In this document: positions 1-7,143 of the stretch, piece after piece
Layout: every line of letters starts with the position of its first letter
Numbering within the stretch: position 1 is the first letter of the stretch
From: Azonexus sp.
GTDB taxonomy: Bacteria > Pseudomonadota > Gammaproteobacteria > Burkholderiales > Rhodocyclaceae
Length of the DNA: 8,204 bases
NCBI GenBank assembly: GCA_030697085.1
Contig: JAUYQT010000088.1
Location: 1 to 8,204 of the forward strand
Direction: 5' to 3'
Position numbers and translations under genes: made by a program
The notes under the pieces: model-generated
The model's database searches: none
Seen by the model: the letters and a program-made list of their open reading frames with translations, nothing else
Told to the model about the DNA's origin: nothing

Positions 1-227
1 GTAACAGGATTAAACAGTGCGACATTGGAGAGATGAATGGGCATGAATTTATCAACAATCCCACCCGCGATCCCCTATACGGGGTTGGGCTTCGTATGCA
101 ACTTGGCGCGATTAACACCATCAATGAGAACATGCTCGTCATCGACACGACGCGAAACGGAACCGCGCTTACCCTTGTCTTTGCCGGTGAGAACAATAAC
201 GTTATCACCCTTACGAATTTTTTCCAT
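1..227 (-). CDS. rplX: 50S ribosomal protein L24, 5' part, interrupted by an in-frame amber codon
   Basis: L24 is an early-assembly 50S protein that binds the 5' domain of 23S rRNA. The ATG is at 227-225, 9 bases after the rplN stop, preceded by a G-rich ribosome-binding stretch (GGGCGGGG). The reading begins [20 protein letters not shown], a typical L24 KOW-domain start, and continues through HTKPNPV at codons 44-50. Codon 51 (77-75) is TAG, where relatives as I remember them usually have Lys. The same frame then resumes with [20 protein letters not shown], clearly L24, and runs off the window edge at about codon 75 of an expected ~105. Family identity is near certain. Whether the product is a 50-residue fragment, a readthrough protein, or intact because TAG is a base-call error cannot be decided here; one A-to-T change from AAG would explain it. 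Second gene of the spc operon. Confidence 0.9.
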
Positions 228-236
228 ACCCCGCCC

Positions 237-605
237 TTACAGCACTTCAGGAGCAAGCGATACGATCTTCATGAACCGCTCGGTACGCAACTCGCGCGTA
301 ACAGGGCCAAAGATGCGCGTACCGATAGGCTCGAGCTTGTTGTTGAGAAGAACCGCGGCATTGCCGTCGAAGCGCACTAACGAACCATCTGGGCGACGCA
401 CGCCTTTGGCGGTACGAACCACCACAGCGGTGTAAACGTCACCCTTTTTGACCCGACCACGCGGCGCAGCATCCTTGATGCTAACCTTGATGATATCGCC
501 AATGCCAGCATAGCGGCGCTTGGACCCACCTAACACTTTGATACACATTACTGAACGCGCGCCGGTGTTATCGGCGACATCCAGAGTTGTCTGCATCTGA
601 ATCAT
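237..605 (-). CDS. rplN: 50S ribosomal protein L14
   Basis: L14 is a 122-residue beta-barrel protein of the 50S subunit, located at the subunit interface next to L19, where it contributes to intersubunit bridges; it is also the docking site of the silencing factor RsfS. The start [17 protein letters not shown] and the conserved internal segments [33 protein letters not shown] and [11 protein letters not shown] are all present, and the length equals the family norm. It is the first gene of the spc operon: the 153-base gap before it contains a terminator, a candidate promoter and a structured leader. The start at 605 is the only reasonable one, although its Shine-Dalgarno is poor: a GGGG run 11 bases upstream that lies in the loop of a possible hairpin. 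The stop is TAA and rplX follows after 9 bases. Confidence 0.98.
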   Translation of the reverse strand: MIQMQTTLDVADNTGARSVMCIKVLGGSKRRYAGIGDIIKVSIKDAAPRGRVKKGDVYTAVVVRTAKGVRRPDGSLVRFDGNAAVLLNNKLEPIGTRIFGPVTRELRTERFMKIVSLAPEVL

Positions 606-606
606 T

Positions 607-627
607 TTAAGTTTAACCCCAACTTAA
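607..627 (-). promoter_or_regulatory. Hairpin holding the SD-like sequence just before rplN
   Basis: Read on the minus strand, TTAAGTT (627-621) and AACTTAA (613-607) are perfect 7-base complements around the loop GGGGTTA. The loop holds the only purine-rich candidate ribosome-binding site, and the stem ends one base before the rplN ATG. The stem has a single G-C pair, so it would be weak. A role in controlling rplN translation is inference. Confidence 0.4.
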
Positions 628-628
628 T

Positions 629-691
629 CCGCCTAAGCGGTCAGTCTTGGAACCCGTACGGGTCGAACAAATTTGCGTACCCGAGTCGGGT
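629..691 (-). promoter_or_regulatory. Structured leader of the spc operon (three inverted repeats)
   Basis: Between the terminator and rplN are three short dyads: 679-691 (arms ACCCGA and TCGGGT around one central base), 652-663 (a perfect 12-base palindrome, ACCCGTACGGGT) and 629-640 (CCGC/GCGG around a 4-base centre). The first two share the ACCCG...CGGGT half-sites, so the 3' arm of one could pair with the 5' arm of the other in an alternative fold. They could be RNA hairpins of an untranslated leader or DNA operator sites. No known r-protein leader family was recognised. Confidence 0.4.
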
Positions 692-697
692 TGCCAC

Positions 698-726
698 AAA
701 AAAGAAGCCGGATTATACCGGCTTCT
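698..726 (-). terminator. Intrinsic terminator after rpsQ (end of S10 operon)
   Basis: On the minus strand, AGAAGCCGG (726-718) pairs perfectly with CCGGCTTCT (711-703) around the six-base loop TATAAT (717-712), and the 3' arm runs into a T tract (TTTTTT at 703-698). It starts 32 bases after the rpsQ stop. A 9-bp GC-rich stem followed by a U tract is the classic rho-independent form. It would end or attenuate the S10 transcript before the spc operon. On the plus strand the hairpin has no T tract, so it acts one way. Confidence 0.85.
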
Positions 727-741
727 CTCGATATCACACAA
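712..741 (-). promoter_or_regulatory. Candidate spc-operon promoter overlapping the terminator
   Basis: The terminator loop is a perfect -10 hexamer, TATAAT (717-712). Eighteen bases upstream is TTGTGT (741-736), a partial -35 match (TTG correct). Transcription would start at roughly 703-707, inside the 3' arm of the hairpin, so transcripts made here could not form the terminator. The position, just ahead of rplN, is where the spc promoter lies in E. coli. Supported by sequence match only; the -35 is modest. Confidence 0.55.
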
Positions 742-758
742 GCCTTTTGTGCAATTAG

Positions 759-1025
759 TTACACCACAACTGCTTTTTCTAGGACATTAGTTACAGCCCA
801 CGATTTCGTACGAGAAACCGGACGCGTTTCGACGATCTCGACGAGATCACCAGCCCTGGCTAGATTTGCTTCGTTGTGCGCATGGTACTTTTTTGAACGG
901 ACCATAACCTTACCGTACATCGGATGCTTAACTTTGCGCTCGATTAATACAGTAACAGTCTTTTCCATCTTGTCGCTAACCACACGACCGACCAAAGTAC
1001 GCTTGCTGCTTGAAATATCACTCAT
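759..1025 (-). CDS. rpsQ: 30S ribosomal protein S17
   Basis: S17 is a primary 16S rRNA-binding protein of OB-fold type that helps fold the 5' domain of the 30S subunit. The 88-residue product carries the family core [20 protein letters not shown] followed by [20 protein letters not shown] and the [13 protein letters not shown] segment, at normal length for the family. The ATG overlaps the rpmC stop in an ATGA junction (4-base overlap), pointing to translational coupling with L29. It is the last gene of the S10 operon; an intrinsic terminator follows 32 bases after its TAA stop. Nothing unusual in the coding sequence. Confidence 0.98.
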   Translation of the reverse strand: MSDISSSKRTLVGRVVSDKMEKTVTVLIERKVKHPMYGKVMVRSKKYHAHNEANLARAGDLVEIVETRPVSRTKSWAVTNVLEKAVVV

Positions 1026-1216
1026 TGCTGCACCGCCTTTTCACGGATAAGCGTACGCACACGAGCGATATCGCGACGCACCTTGGACATTTGGCTGGTA
1101 TTAGACAACTGCTGAGTAGCAAGCTGCATACGCATACCGAATTGGGCCTTCAAGAGGTCAAGCAATTCTTGTTTGAGCTCGTCCACGCTCTTGGCTCTCA
1201 GTTCACTAGATTTCAT
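1022..1216 (-). CDS. rpmC: 50S ribosomal protein L29
   Basis: L29 is a small two-helix protein on the solvent side of the 50S subunit, next to L23 near the mouth of the exit tunnel, where it forms part of the docking area for trigger factor and SRP. The 64-residue product starts [19 protein letters not shown] and has the usual second helix with the conserved [12 protein letters not shown] motif. The start lies 2 bases after the rplP stop, and the TGA stop overlaps the rpsQ ATG. It is one of only two genes here that stop with TGA rather than TAA; both TGA stops are in ATGA overlaps. Confidence 0.97.
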   Translation of the reverse strand: MKSSELRAKSVDELKQELLDLLKAQFGMRMQLATQQLSNTSQMSKVRRDIARVRTLIREKAVQQ

Positions 1217-1218
1217 GA

Positions 1219-1632
1219 TTACCCCAGATGACGAGTCACAAAGGTGGTGGGAATCGGTAGCTTAGCAGCCGCGAGAGCAAAAGCCTCACGTGCTAGCGCC
1301 TCATTCACACCATCCATCTCATAAAGCACCTTGCCCGGCTGAATCTCAGCAACCCAATATTCCGGATTACCCTTGCCGTTACCCATACGAACTTCGGCCG
1401 GCTTCTTAGAAATTGGCTTATCCGGGAAGATGCGTATCCAAATACGACCACCGCGCTTAATATGACGAGTCATAGCTCGCCTTGCGGCCTCAATCTGGCG
1501 TGCGGTAAGACGACCACGGCCAATGGCCTTAAGACCCCACTCACCGAATGACACCTTGGTACCACGAGTGGCTAGGCCCTCATTACGCCCTTTTTGTTCC
1601 TTTCGGAACTTGCGACGACTTGGTTGAAGCAT
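1219..1632 (-). CDS. rplP: 50S ribosomal protein L16
   Basis: L16 sits between the peptidyl-transferase centre and the A-site tRNA elbow and is needed late in 50S assembly. The product is 137 residues, starting [19 protein letters not shown], and carries the conserved [19 protein letters not shown] segment and the [20 protein letters not shown] segment. Arg82 in this second motif corresponds to the E. coli Arg81 that is hydroxylated by YcfD/RoxA. I chose the ATG at 1632 over an in-frame GTG at 1641: the family begins at MLQP, and the GTG would lie inside the end of rpsC. The gap to the rpsC stop is then one base, consistent with coupling. Stop TAA. Confidence 0.97.
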   Translation of the reverse strand: MLQPSRRKFRKEQKGRNEGLATRGTKVSFGEWGLKAIGRGRLTARQIEAARRAMTRHIKRGGRIWIRIFPDKPISKKPAEVRMGNGKGNPEYWVAEIQPGKVLYEMDGVNEALAREAFALAAAKLPIPTTFVTRHLG

Positions 1633-1633
1633 G

Positions 1634-2431
1634 TTAGGCACCTGCCTTTCTTACACGCTTTGCGGGGTCTTTTGACTCCCCAGCAACGCCTTCAGGCTTT
1701 TTGACGGTACGGGTACGAGGACGATCGCCCTCTGGCTTACCTGGAGAGCGACGCGCACGACGATCATCAGCAACTTGATCGACAACTTCTGGCTGCTCAT
1801 TACGGTCGAGCATATCACCCTTATAAACCCAAACTTTGATCCCAATAATACCGTAGGTAGTGAGTGCTTCAGAGGTCGCGTAATCAATATCTGCACGCAA
1901 CGTATGCAGTGGGACACGTCCCTCACGATACCATTCGCTCCGTGCGATTTCTGCACCGTTCAGTCGCCCGGCACTCATTACCTTGATACCCTTGGCGCCC
2001 AAACGCATCGCATTCTGCATCGCACGCTTCATTGCGCGACGGAACATAATCCGCTTTTCCAACTGCTGCGCGATAGAGTCAGCGATCAGCTGGGCATCAA
2101 TTTCAGGCTTGCGAATTTCTTCAATTGAAACATGAACAGGAACGCCCATGATTCGTTGGAGATCAGAGCGGAGTTGCTCAATATCTTCACCCTTTTTACC
2201 AATAACAACCCCCGGGCGAGCAGAATAAACTGTAACACGAGCGTTTTTAGCGGGGCGCTCAATTAGCACACGTCCAACAGAGGCATGCGCTAGCTTGTGC
2301 TTAAGATACTCACGAACCTTGACATCTTCATGCAACATACCTGGAAAGTCTTTGCTATTAGCATACCAGCGCGAACTCCAGTTTTTTGTAACGACCAGAC
2401 GAAAGCCAGTCGGATGAATTTTCTGTCCCAT
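1634..2431 (-). CDS. rpsC: 30S ribosomal protein S3
   Basis: S3 lies at the mRNA entry tunnel of the 30S head and contributes to mRNA unwinding. The N-terminal domain begins [12 protein letters not shown]; the type-II KH domain has the GKKG loop at residues 78-81; Arg131, Arg132 and Lys135 in FRRAMKRA match the E. coli residues implicated in ribosomal helicase activity; the C-terminal domain carries [20 protein letters not shown]. At 265 residues it exceeds E. coli S3 (233) because of a Lys/Arg/Pro/Asp-rich low-complexity tail from about residue 212 that ends KRVRKAGA. Such tails are common in betaproteobacteria and probably disordered. The ATG is preceded by AAGGAAGAG and lies 9 bases after the rplV stop. 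Confidence 0.98.
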   Translation of the reverse strand: MGQKIHPTGFRLVVTKNWSSRWYANSKDFPGMLHEDVKVREYLKHKLAHASVGRVLIERPAKNARVTVYSARPGVVIGKKGEDIEQLRSDLQRIMGVPVHVSIEEIRKPEIDAQLIADSIAQQLEKRIMFRRAMKRAMQNAMRLGAKGIKVMSAGRLNGAEIARSEWYREGRVPLHTLRADIDYATSEALTTYGIIGIKVWVYKGDMLDRNEQPEVVDQVADDRRARRSPGKPEGDRPRTRTVKKPEGVAGESKDPAKRVRKAGA

Positions 2432-2440
2432 GGCTCTTCC

Positions 2441-2770
2441 TTAGTTACCAACGGTCAGATAAATATGGCAGGTCGGCTTAATGATCCGATTGCCACGACC
2501 CTTGGCTCGTGCTGTAAATCGCTTCAGCACTGTTCCTTTTTCAACGTAAATGATCTTCACAATCAGTTCGTCGATATCTGCACCGTCATTATGCTCAGCA
2601 TTGGCCATAGCCGATTCCAGCACTTTTTTTACGATGTCAGCACCCTTTTTTGGGCAGAAAGCCAGGATATTAAGAGCCTGGCCCACCGGCTTGCCACGCA
2701 CTAGATCAGCCACTAGGCGACCTTTTTGCGCGGAGAGGCGAACGCCCCGCAAACTTGCACGAGTTTCCAT
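2441..2770 (-). CDS. rplV: 50S ribosomal protein L22
   Basis: L22 binds all domains of 23S rRNA and sends a long beta-hairpin into the nascent-peptide exit tunnel, where with L4 it forms the constriction and influences macrolide sensitivity and stalling peptides. The 109-residue product begins [20 protein letters not shown] and contains [11 protein letters not shown] and the tunnel-hairpin region at about residues 82-100 ([20 protein letters not shown]). No deletion in the hairpin is apparent. TAAGGAG precedes the ATG, overlapping the rpsS stop codon, with a 9-base intergenic gap. Stop TAA. Confidence 0.98.
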   Translation of the reverse strand: METRASLRGVRLSAQKGRLVADLVRGKPVGQALNILAFCPKKGADIVKKVLESAMANAEHNDGADIDELIVKIIYVEKGTVLKRFTARAKGRGNRIIKPTCHIYLTVGN

Positions 2771-2779
2771 GTTAGCTCC

Positions 2780-3055
2780 TTACTTCTTAGCCTTTTTGCC
2801 GGCAGTGTGACCCTTAAACGTACGGGTCAGCGAAAACTCGCCGAGCTTGTGACCGACCATATTTTCGGTGACGAACACCGGGATATGCTGCTTGCCATTA
2901 TGTACCGCGATCGTCAAACCGATAAACTCGGGAAGGATCGTCGAACGACGTGACCAGGTCTTGATCGGGCGCTTGTCGCTTGTTGCACGAACTGCTTCGA
3001 CTTTATCGATCAGGTACGCATCAACAAACGGGCCCTTTTTTAGAGAACGTCCCAT
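2780..3055 (-). CDS. rpsS: 30S ribosomal protein S19
   Basis: S19 is part of the 30S head, pairs with S13, and contacts the A-site region and the 50S subunit through intersubunit bridges. The 91-residue product has the family start [15 protein letters not shown], the central [20 protein letters not shown], and the conserved [20 protein letters not shown] motif, ending in the usual Lys-rich tail (GKKAKK). It begins 10 bases after the rplB stop with a GGGGTAGG ribosome-binding stretch close to the ATG, and ends in TAA. Length and sequence are typical. Confidence 0.98.
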   Translation of the reverse strand: MGRSLKKGPFVDAYLIDKVEAVRATSDKRPIKTWSRRSTILPEFIGLTIAVHNGKQHIPVFVTENMVGHKLGEFSLTRTFKGHTAGKKAKK

Positions 3056-3065
3056 TTCCTACCCC

Positions 3066-3893
3066 TTAACGCTTATGACGGCGCTGAACGATCATGCTGT
3101 TCGTGCGCTTGTTGCTACGGGTACGGTAGCCCTTGGTAGGCTGACCCCACGGATTAACCGGAACGCGACCTTCGCCAGTACGCCCTTCGCCACCACCATG
3201 AGGGTGATCGCAAGGATTCATAGCGACGCCTCGTACAGTTGGGCGAATACCACGCCAACGGTTAGCACCTGCCTTACCGATCTTGCGAAGGTTGTTTTCT
3301 TCGTTACCAACCTCACCGATTGTGGCACGGCATTCGACATGAACGCGACGAACCTCGCCAGAGCGCAAGCGGATCTGCGCATAAGTACCTTCGCGAGCCA
3401 AAAGCTGAGCGGAAGTACCAGCGGAGCGAGCAAGCTGAGCCCCTTTACCTGGCATCATCTCGACACAGCAGATAGTCGTACCAACGGGTATATTCCGAAT
3501 AGGTAACGAATTACCAGACTTAATTGGAGCTTCGGAACCAGTCATTATCGCCTGACCGACCACCATGCCCTTATTGGCAATGATGTAACGACGCTCACCG
3601 TCCGCAAAACAAAGCAACGCAATGTTTGCCGTACGATTAGGATCGTACTCAAGACGCTCTACCTTGGCAGGAATACCGTCCTTAGCACGCTTGAAATCAA
3701 TGACGCGATAAGCTTGCTTATGCCCGCCACCTTGATGGCGAACTGTAATTCGACCATTATTATTACGACCGGCATTTTGCGACTTGGACTCGACCAAGGC
3801 AGCAAATGGCTTACCTTTGTGCAAATTCGCATTAACGACCTGAACAACGGCGCGACGACCAGGGGAAGTCGGCTTAACTTTTACGAGAGCCAT
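3066..3893 (-). CDS. rplB: 50S ribosomal protein L2
   Basis: L2 is the largest and most conserved 50S protein; it joins the subunits (bridge to h24 of 16S rRNA) and supports peptidyl-transferase function. At 275 residues it has the expected RNA-binding and SH3-like domains: [19 protein letters not shown] at about 45-63, the [11 protein letters not shown] segment near 100-110, and a C-terminal [13 protein letters not shown] motif at 226-237 with the functionally important histidines (His230, His232). Residue 228 is Cys where Val is usual (codon TGC), and Cys142 stands where His is more common in TTIHCVE. It shares one base with the rplW stop (TAATG), implying coupling. Stop TAA. Confidence 0.98.
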   Translation of the reverse strand: MALVKVKPTSPGRRAVVQVVNANLHKGKPFAALVESKSQNAGRNNNGRITVRHQGGGHKQAYRVIDFKRAKDGIPAKVERLEYDPNRTANIALLCFADGERRYIIANKGMVVGQAIMTGSEAPIKSGNSLPIRNIPVGTTICCVEMMPGKGAQLARSAGTSAQLLAREGTYAQIRLRSGEVRRVHVECRATIGEVGNEENNLRKIGKAGANRWRGIRPTVRGVAMNPCDHPHGGGEGRTGEGRVPVNPWGQPTKGYRTRSNKRTNSMIVQRRHKR

Positions 3894-4195
3894 TAGGCAT
3901 TCCCCCCGTCAACAAAATTAATTTCCTGGCCAGCCTTCAAACAAACGTAAGCTTTTTTCCAACCCTTACGACGACCAACAGCACCGCGGAAACGCTTGAC
4001 CTTACCTTTGACATTTGAGACTTGCACAGACTCGACGTCAACTTTAAAAAGAAGCTCGACCGCAGCCTTAATCTCAGGCTTAGTCGCATCCGAAACCACG
4101 CGAAAGATCACTTGCTCGTGCTTTTCGGCAACGTAGGTCGCCTTTTCGGAGATCTGAGGTGCCAAAAGCACCTGCATCAGACGTTCTTGATTCAT
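3893..4195 (-). CDS. rplW: 50S ribosomal protein L23
   Basis: L23 rims the polypeptide exit tunnel and is the main docking site for trigger factor and SRP. The 100-residue product begins [20 protein letters not shown]; Glu17 of the ISEK motif corresponds to E. coli Glu18, the trigger-factor contact. The C-terminal [19 protein letters not shown] motif (about 74-92) is conserved. I take the ATG at 4195 rather than an in-frame GTG at 4201: it matches the family N-terminus and gives an ATGA overlap with the rplD stop. The other end shares one base with rplB. Stop TAA. Confidence 0.97.
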   Translation of the reverse strand: MNQERLMQVLLAPQISEKATYVAEKHEQVIFRVVSDATKPEIKAAVELLFKVDVESVQVSNVKGKVKRFRGAVGRRKGWKKAYVCLKAGQEINFVDGGNA

Positions 4196-4815
4196 CCCCA
4201 CATCTCCTCGAACTTGGCCACTGCGCTCTTGGTAACAAGAACTTTGGCAAAACGAACCAGCGACACTGGGTCAGCCTCCTGAGCCTCAAGCACCAGAACA
4301 TTCGGAAGATTACGGGACGAGAGATACAAATTCTCGTTCAGCGCATCCGTAATGACCAGAAGATTACCCTCCAAGCCCATGCCCTTCAATTTCTCGGAGA
4401 ACAACTTCGTCTTGGGAGCATCAACAGAAAGATCATCAACAACCACCAGGCGACCTTGACGGGCCAACTCCGAGAGGATCGCAGCCATTCCGGCGCGAAA
4501 CATCTTCTTGTTAACTTTTTGGCTGAAATTTTCTTCAGGCGAGTTCGGAAAAATTCGACCGCCACCACGCCACAACGGACTGCCATTACTACCAGCACGA
4601 GCACGCCCGGTACCTTTTTGACGCCAAGGCTTTGTTGTCGTATGACGAACCTCTGAGCGATCTTTTTGTTGACGATCCCCAGAGCGCGCGTTTGCTTGAA
4701 AAGCCACAACAATCTGATGAACCAGCGCTTCATTAAAGTCGCGACCAAACAGCACGTCCGAAGCCTGCAACACTGCAGATTCCTGACCTTGTTGATTAAT
4801 TACCTTAAGTTCCAT
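4192..4815 (-). CDS. rplD: 50S ribosomal protein L4
   Basis: L4 is an early-assembly 50S protein whose extended loop reaches into the exit tunnel opposite L22. In E. coli it is also the autoregulator of the S10 operon, acting on the leader upstream of rpsJ. The 207-residue product has the tunnel-loop motifs [14 protein letters not shown] (62-75) and SPLWRGGG (79-86), then the Rossmann-like globular part ([30 protein letters not shown]). The start is 9 bases after the rplC stop behind an AGGGGGC ribosome-binding stretch. Stop TGA overlaps the rplW ATG. An E. coli-type leader does not fit upstream of rpsJ here, so if L4 regulates the cluster its target is probably elsewhere (inference). Confidence 0.98.
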   Translation of the reverse strand: MELKVINQQGQESAVLQASDVLFGRDFNEALVHQIVVAFQANARSGDRQQKDRSEVRHTTTKPWRQKGTGRARAGSNGSPLWRGGGRIFPNSPEENFSQKVNKKMFRAGMAAILSELARQGRLVVVDDLSVDAPKTKLFSEKLKGMGLEGNLLVITDALNENLYLSSRNLPNVLVLEAQEADPVSLVRFAKVLVTKSAVAKFEEMWG

Positions 4816-4824
4816 GTCGCCCCC

Positions 4825-5463
4825 TTAAGCCTTGACTGCCGGACGCACAACAACGTCAGCACCCTTGGCACCCGGAACGGCACCACGAACCAGCAGAAGC
4901 TGGCGCTCAACATCGACACGCACTATTGTCAAACCCTGCATCGTACATTGCGCATCACCCATATGACCGGCCATCCGCTTACCCGGAAAAACACGACCCG
5001 GATCCTGCGCCATACCGATAGAACCAGGCGCATTATGCGATAGCGAATTGCCGTGGGAGGCACGATTTGAACTGAAGTTGTGACGCTTGATTGCACCCTG
5101 AAAACCCTTACCGATAGACTTGCCAGTCACGTCAACTTTTTGCCCTTCGGCAAAAATCGTGGCCGCCACCTGATCGCCAGCCTTAAAAGAGGCCAACTGC
5201 TCAGTATCGATACGGAATTCCTTGAGGACATGCCCGGATTCCACACCCGCCTTAGCCAGATGGCCAGCAAGTGGTTTGGAAACACGCGAGGCACGGCGCT
5301 TACCGAAAGCGACCTGAATGGCTGCGTAGCCATCGATCTCCGGCGTTTTAACTTGGGTCACACGGTTGTTTGACACATCAAGCACTGTCACCGGGATGGA
5401 CGCGCCATCTTCAGCAAAAATGCGAGTCATGCCAACCTTGCGACCTACAAGGCCTAGACTCAT
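4825..5463 (-). CDS. rplC: 50S ribosomal protein L3
   Basis: L3 is one of the proteins that initiate 50S assembly and sends a loop toward the peptidyl-transferase centre. The 212-residue product starts [20 protein letters not shown] and has the loop segment [20 protein letters not shown]; Gln153 aligns with E. coli Gln150, the residue methylated by PrmB, if a three-residue offset holds. It ends [21 protein letters not shown] chose the ATG at 5463 because a good GAGGAG lies 7 bases before it and family members begin here; an in-frame ATG five codons upstream sits inside a hairpin. A 108-base gap with a candidate promoter separates it from rpsJ, unlike the tight packing downstream. Stop TAA. 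Confidence 0.97.
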   Translation of the reverse strand: MSLGLVGRKVGMTRIFAEDGASIPVTVLDVSNNRVTQVKTPEIDGYAAIQVAFGKRRASRVSKPLAGHLAKAGVESGHVLKEFRIDTEQLASFKAGDQVAATIFAEGQKVDVTGKSIGKGFQGAIKRHNFSSNRASHGNSLSHNAPGSIGMAQDPGRVFPGKRMAGHMGDAQCTMQGLTIVRVDVERQLLLVRGAVPGAKGADVVVRPAVKA

Positions 5464-5475
5464 GGTTATTCTCCT

Positions 5476-5504
5476 CATCGCCGGCTGCGATTGGCCGGAC
5501 GATG
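5476..5504 (-). promoter_or_regulatory. Strong hairpin abutting the rplC ribosome-binding site
   Basis: On the minus strand, CATCG (5504-5500) and CCGGC (5498-5494) pair with GCCGG (5485-5481) and CGATG (5480-5476), leaving one bulged T and an eight-base loop. The last G of the stem is the first G of GAGGAG (5476-5471), the rplC ribosome-binding site. No T tract follows, so it is not an intrinsic terminator. A role as an r-protein translational operator is inference from location and stability. Confidence 0.55.
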
Positions 5505-5551
5505 TATAACAACAAATGGGCAGCCTTTATGGCCACCCCCGAAAAGGGCGG

Positions 5552-5580
5552 ATTATATCCGCAACCTTCAATTACTGCAA
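5552..5580 (-). promoter_or_regulatory. Candidate internal promoter between rpsJ and rplC
   Basis: A perfect TATAAT (5557-5552) is preceded, with the ideal 17-base spacing, by TTGCAG (5580-5575), a weak -35 (TTG matched) made of the last two sense codons of rpsJ. The -10 sits inside the inverted repeat GCGGAT/ATCCGC (5562-5548). Transcription would start near 5545, giving an rplC leader of about 80 bases that includes the hairpin at 5476-5504. Sequence evidence only. Confidence 0.5.
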
Positions 5581-5883
5581 CTTGATCTCAACATCAACCC
5601 CAGCCGGAAGATCAAGCTTCATAAGCGCATCAACCGTCTTGTCAGTCGGATCGACAATATCCATCAAGCGAAGATGGGTACGAATCTCCAACTGATCACG
5701 AGAAGCCTTGTTCACATGCGGAGAGCGGAGTATGTCAAAACGTTCTTTGCGTGTCGGCAACGGCACCGGCCCACGAACCACAGCCCCGGTACGCTTCGCA
5801 GTCTCAACAATTTCCTGAGCAGACTGATCAATCAGACGATAATCGAAGGCCTTAAGGCGAATACGGATTTTTTGACTTTGCAT
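5572..5883 (-). CDS. rpsJ: 30S ribosomal protein S10 (NusE)
   Basis: S10 belongs to the 30S head and, as NusE, pairs with NusB in transcription antitermination and links NusG to the ribosome. The 103-residue product is canonical throughout: [20 protein letters not shown] at the start, [20 protein letters not shown] in the loop, [19 protein letters not shown], and the end [11 protein letters not shown]. The start at 5883 has GGAAG at suitable spacing. It is the first gene of the S10 cluster, 54 bases after tuf. That gap is too short for an E. coli-like leader of roughly 170 bases, so rpsJ may be read largely from the str operon (inference). Stop TAA; the candidate rplC promoter begins within its last codons. 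Confidence 0.98.
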   Translation of the reverse strand: MQSQKIRIRLKAFDYRLIDQSAQEIVETAKRTGAVVRGPVPLPTRKERFDILRSPHVNKASRDQLEIRTHLRLMDIVDPTDKTVDALMKLDLPAGVDVEIKLQ

Positions 5884-5904
5884 TTTTGACTTCCAAAGAG
5901 CGAT

Positions 5905-5925
5905 GGGAAGAGATGAGCTCTTCCC
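5905..5925 (-). promoter_or_regulatory. Hairpin between tuf and rpsJ
   Basis: GGGAAGAG (5925-5918 on the minus strand) and CTCTTCCC (5912-5905) are perfect 8-base complements around a five-base loop. The repeat begins 12 bases after the tuf stop and is not followed by a T tract in the direction of transcription (CATCGC follows). It may be an RNA-processing or stability element separating tuf and rpsJ mRNAs, or a weak attenuator. Function is not determinable from sequence alone. Confidence 0.5.
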
Positions 5926-5937
5926 GGTTTTAAATAA

Positions 5938-7128
<1,191 letters not shown>

Positions 7129-7143
7129 TATCTGATCTCCGGA

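Noticed and set aside
698..726. Bidirectional terminator
   Set aside because: The T tract is present only in the minus-strand direction; the plus-strand arm is followed by CTCGATATC, and no plus-strand gene approaches it.
1633..1641. GTG start extending rplP by three codons (MPN)
   Set aside because: It overlaps the end of rpsC and family members begin at MLQP.
1634..1800. Lys/Arg/Pro-rich tail of S3 as a frameshift or fusion
   Set aside because: The frame is continuous from the conserved core, and the KRVRKAGA ending is the kind of tail seen in betaproteobacterial S3 proteins.
2868..3506. A 212-codon plus-strand open frame across rpsS and rplB
   Set aside because: It spans two conserved minus-strand genes and their junction, has no ribosome-binding site of note and shows no protein-like domain features.
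5464..5478. Alternative upstream ATG for rplC adding MRRIT
   Set aside because: This ATG lies in the 3' arm of a hairpin, while the next ATG has a well-placed GAGGAG and the family N-terminus [13 protein letters not shown].
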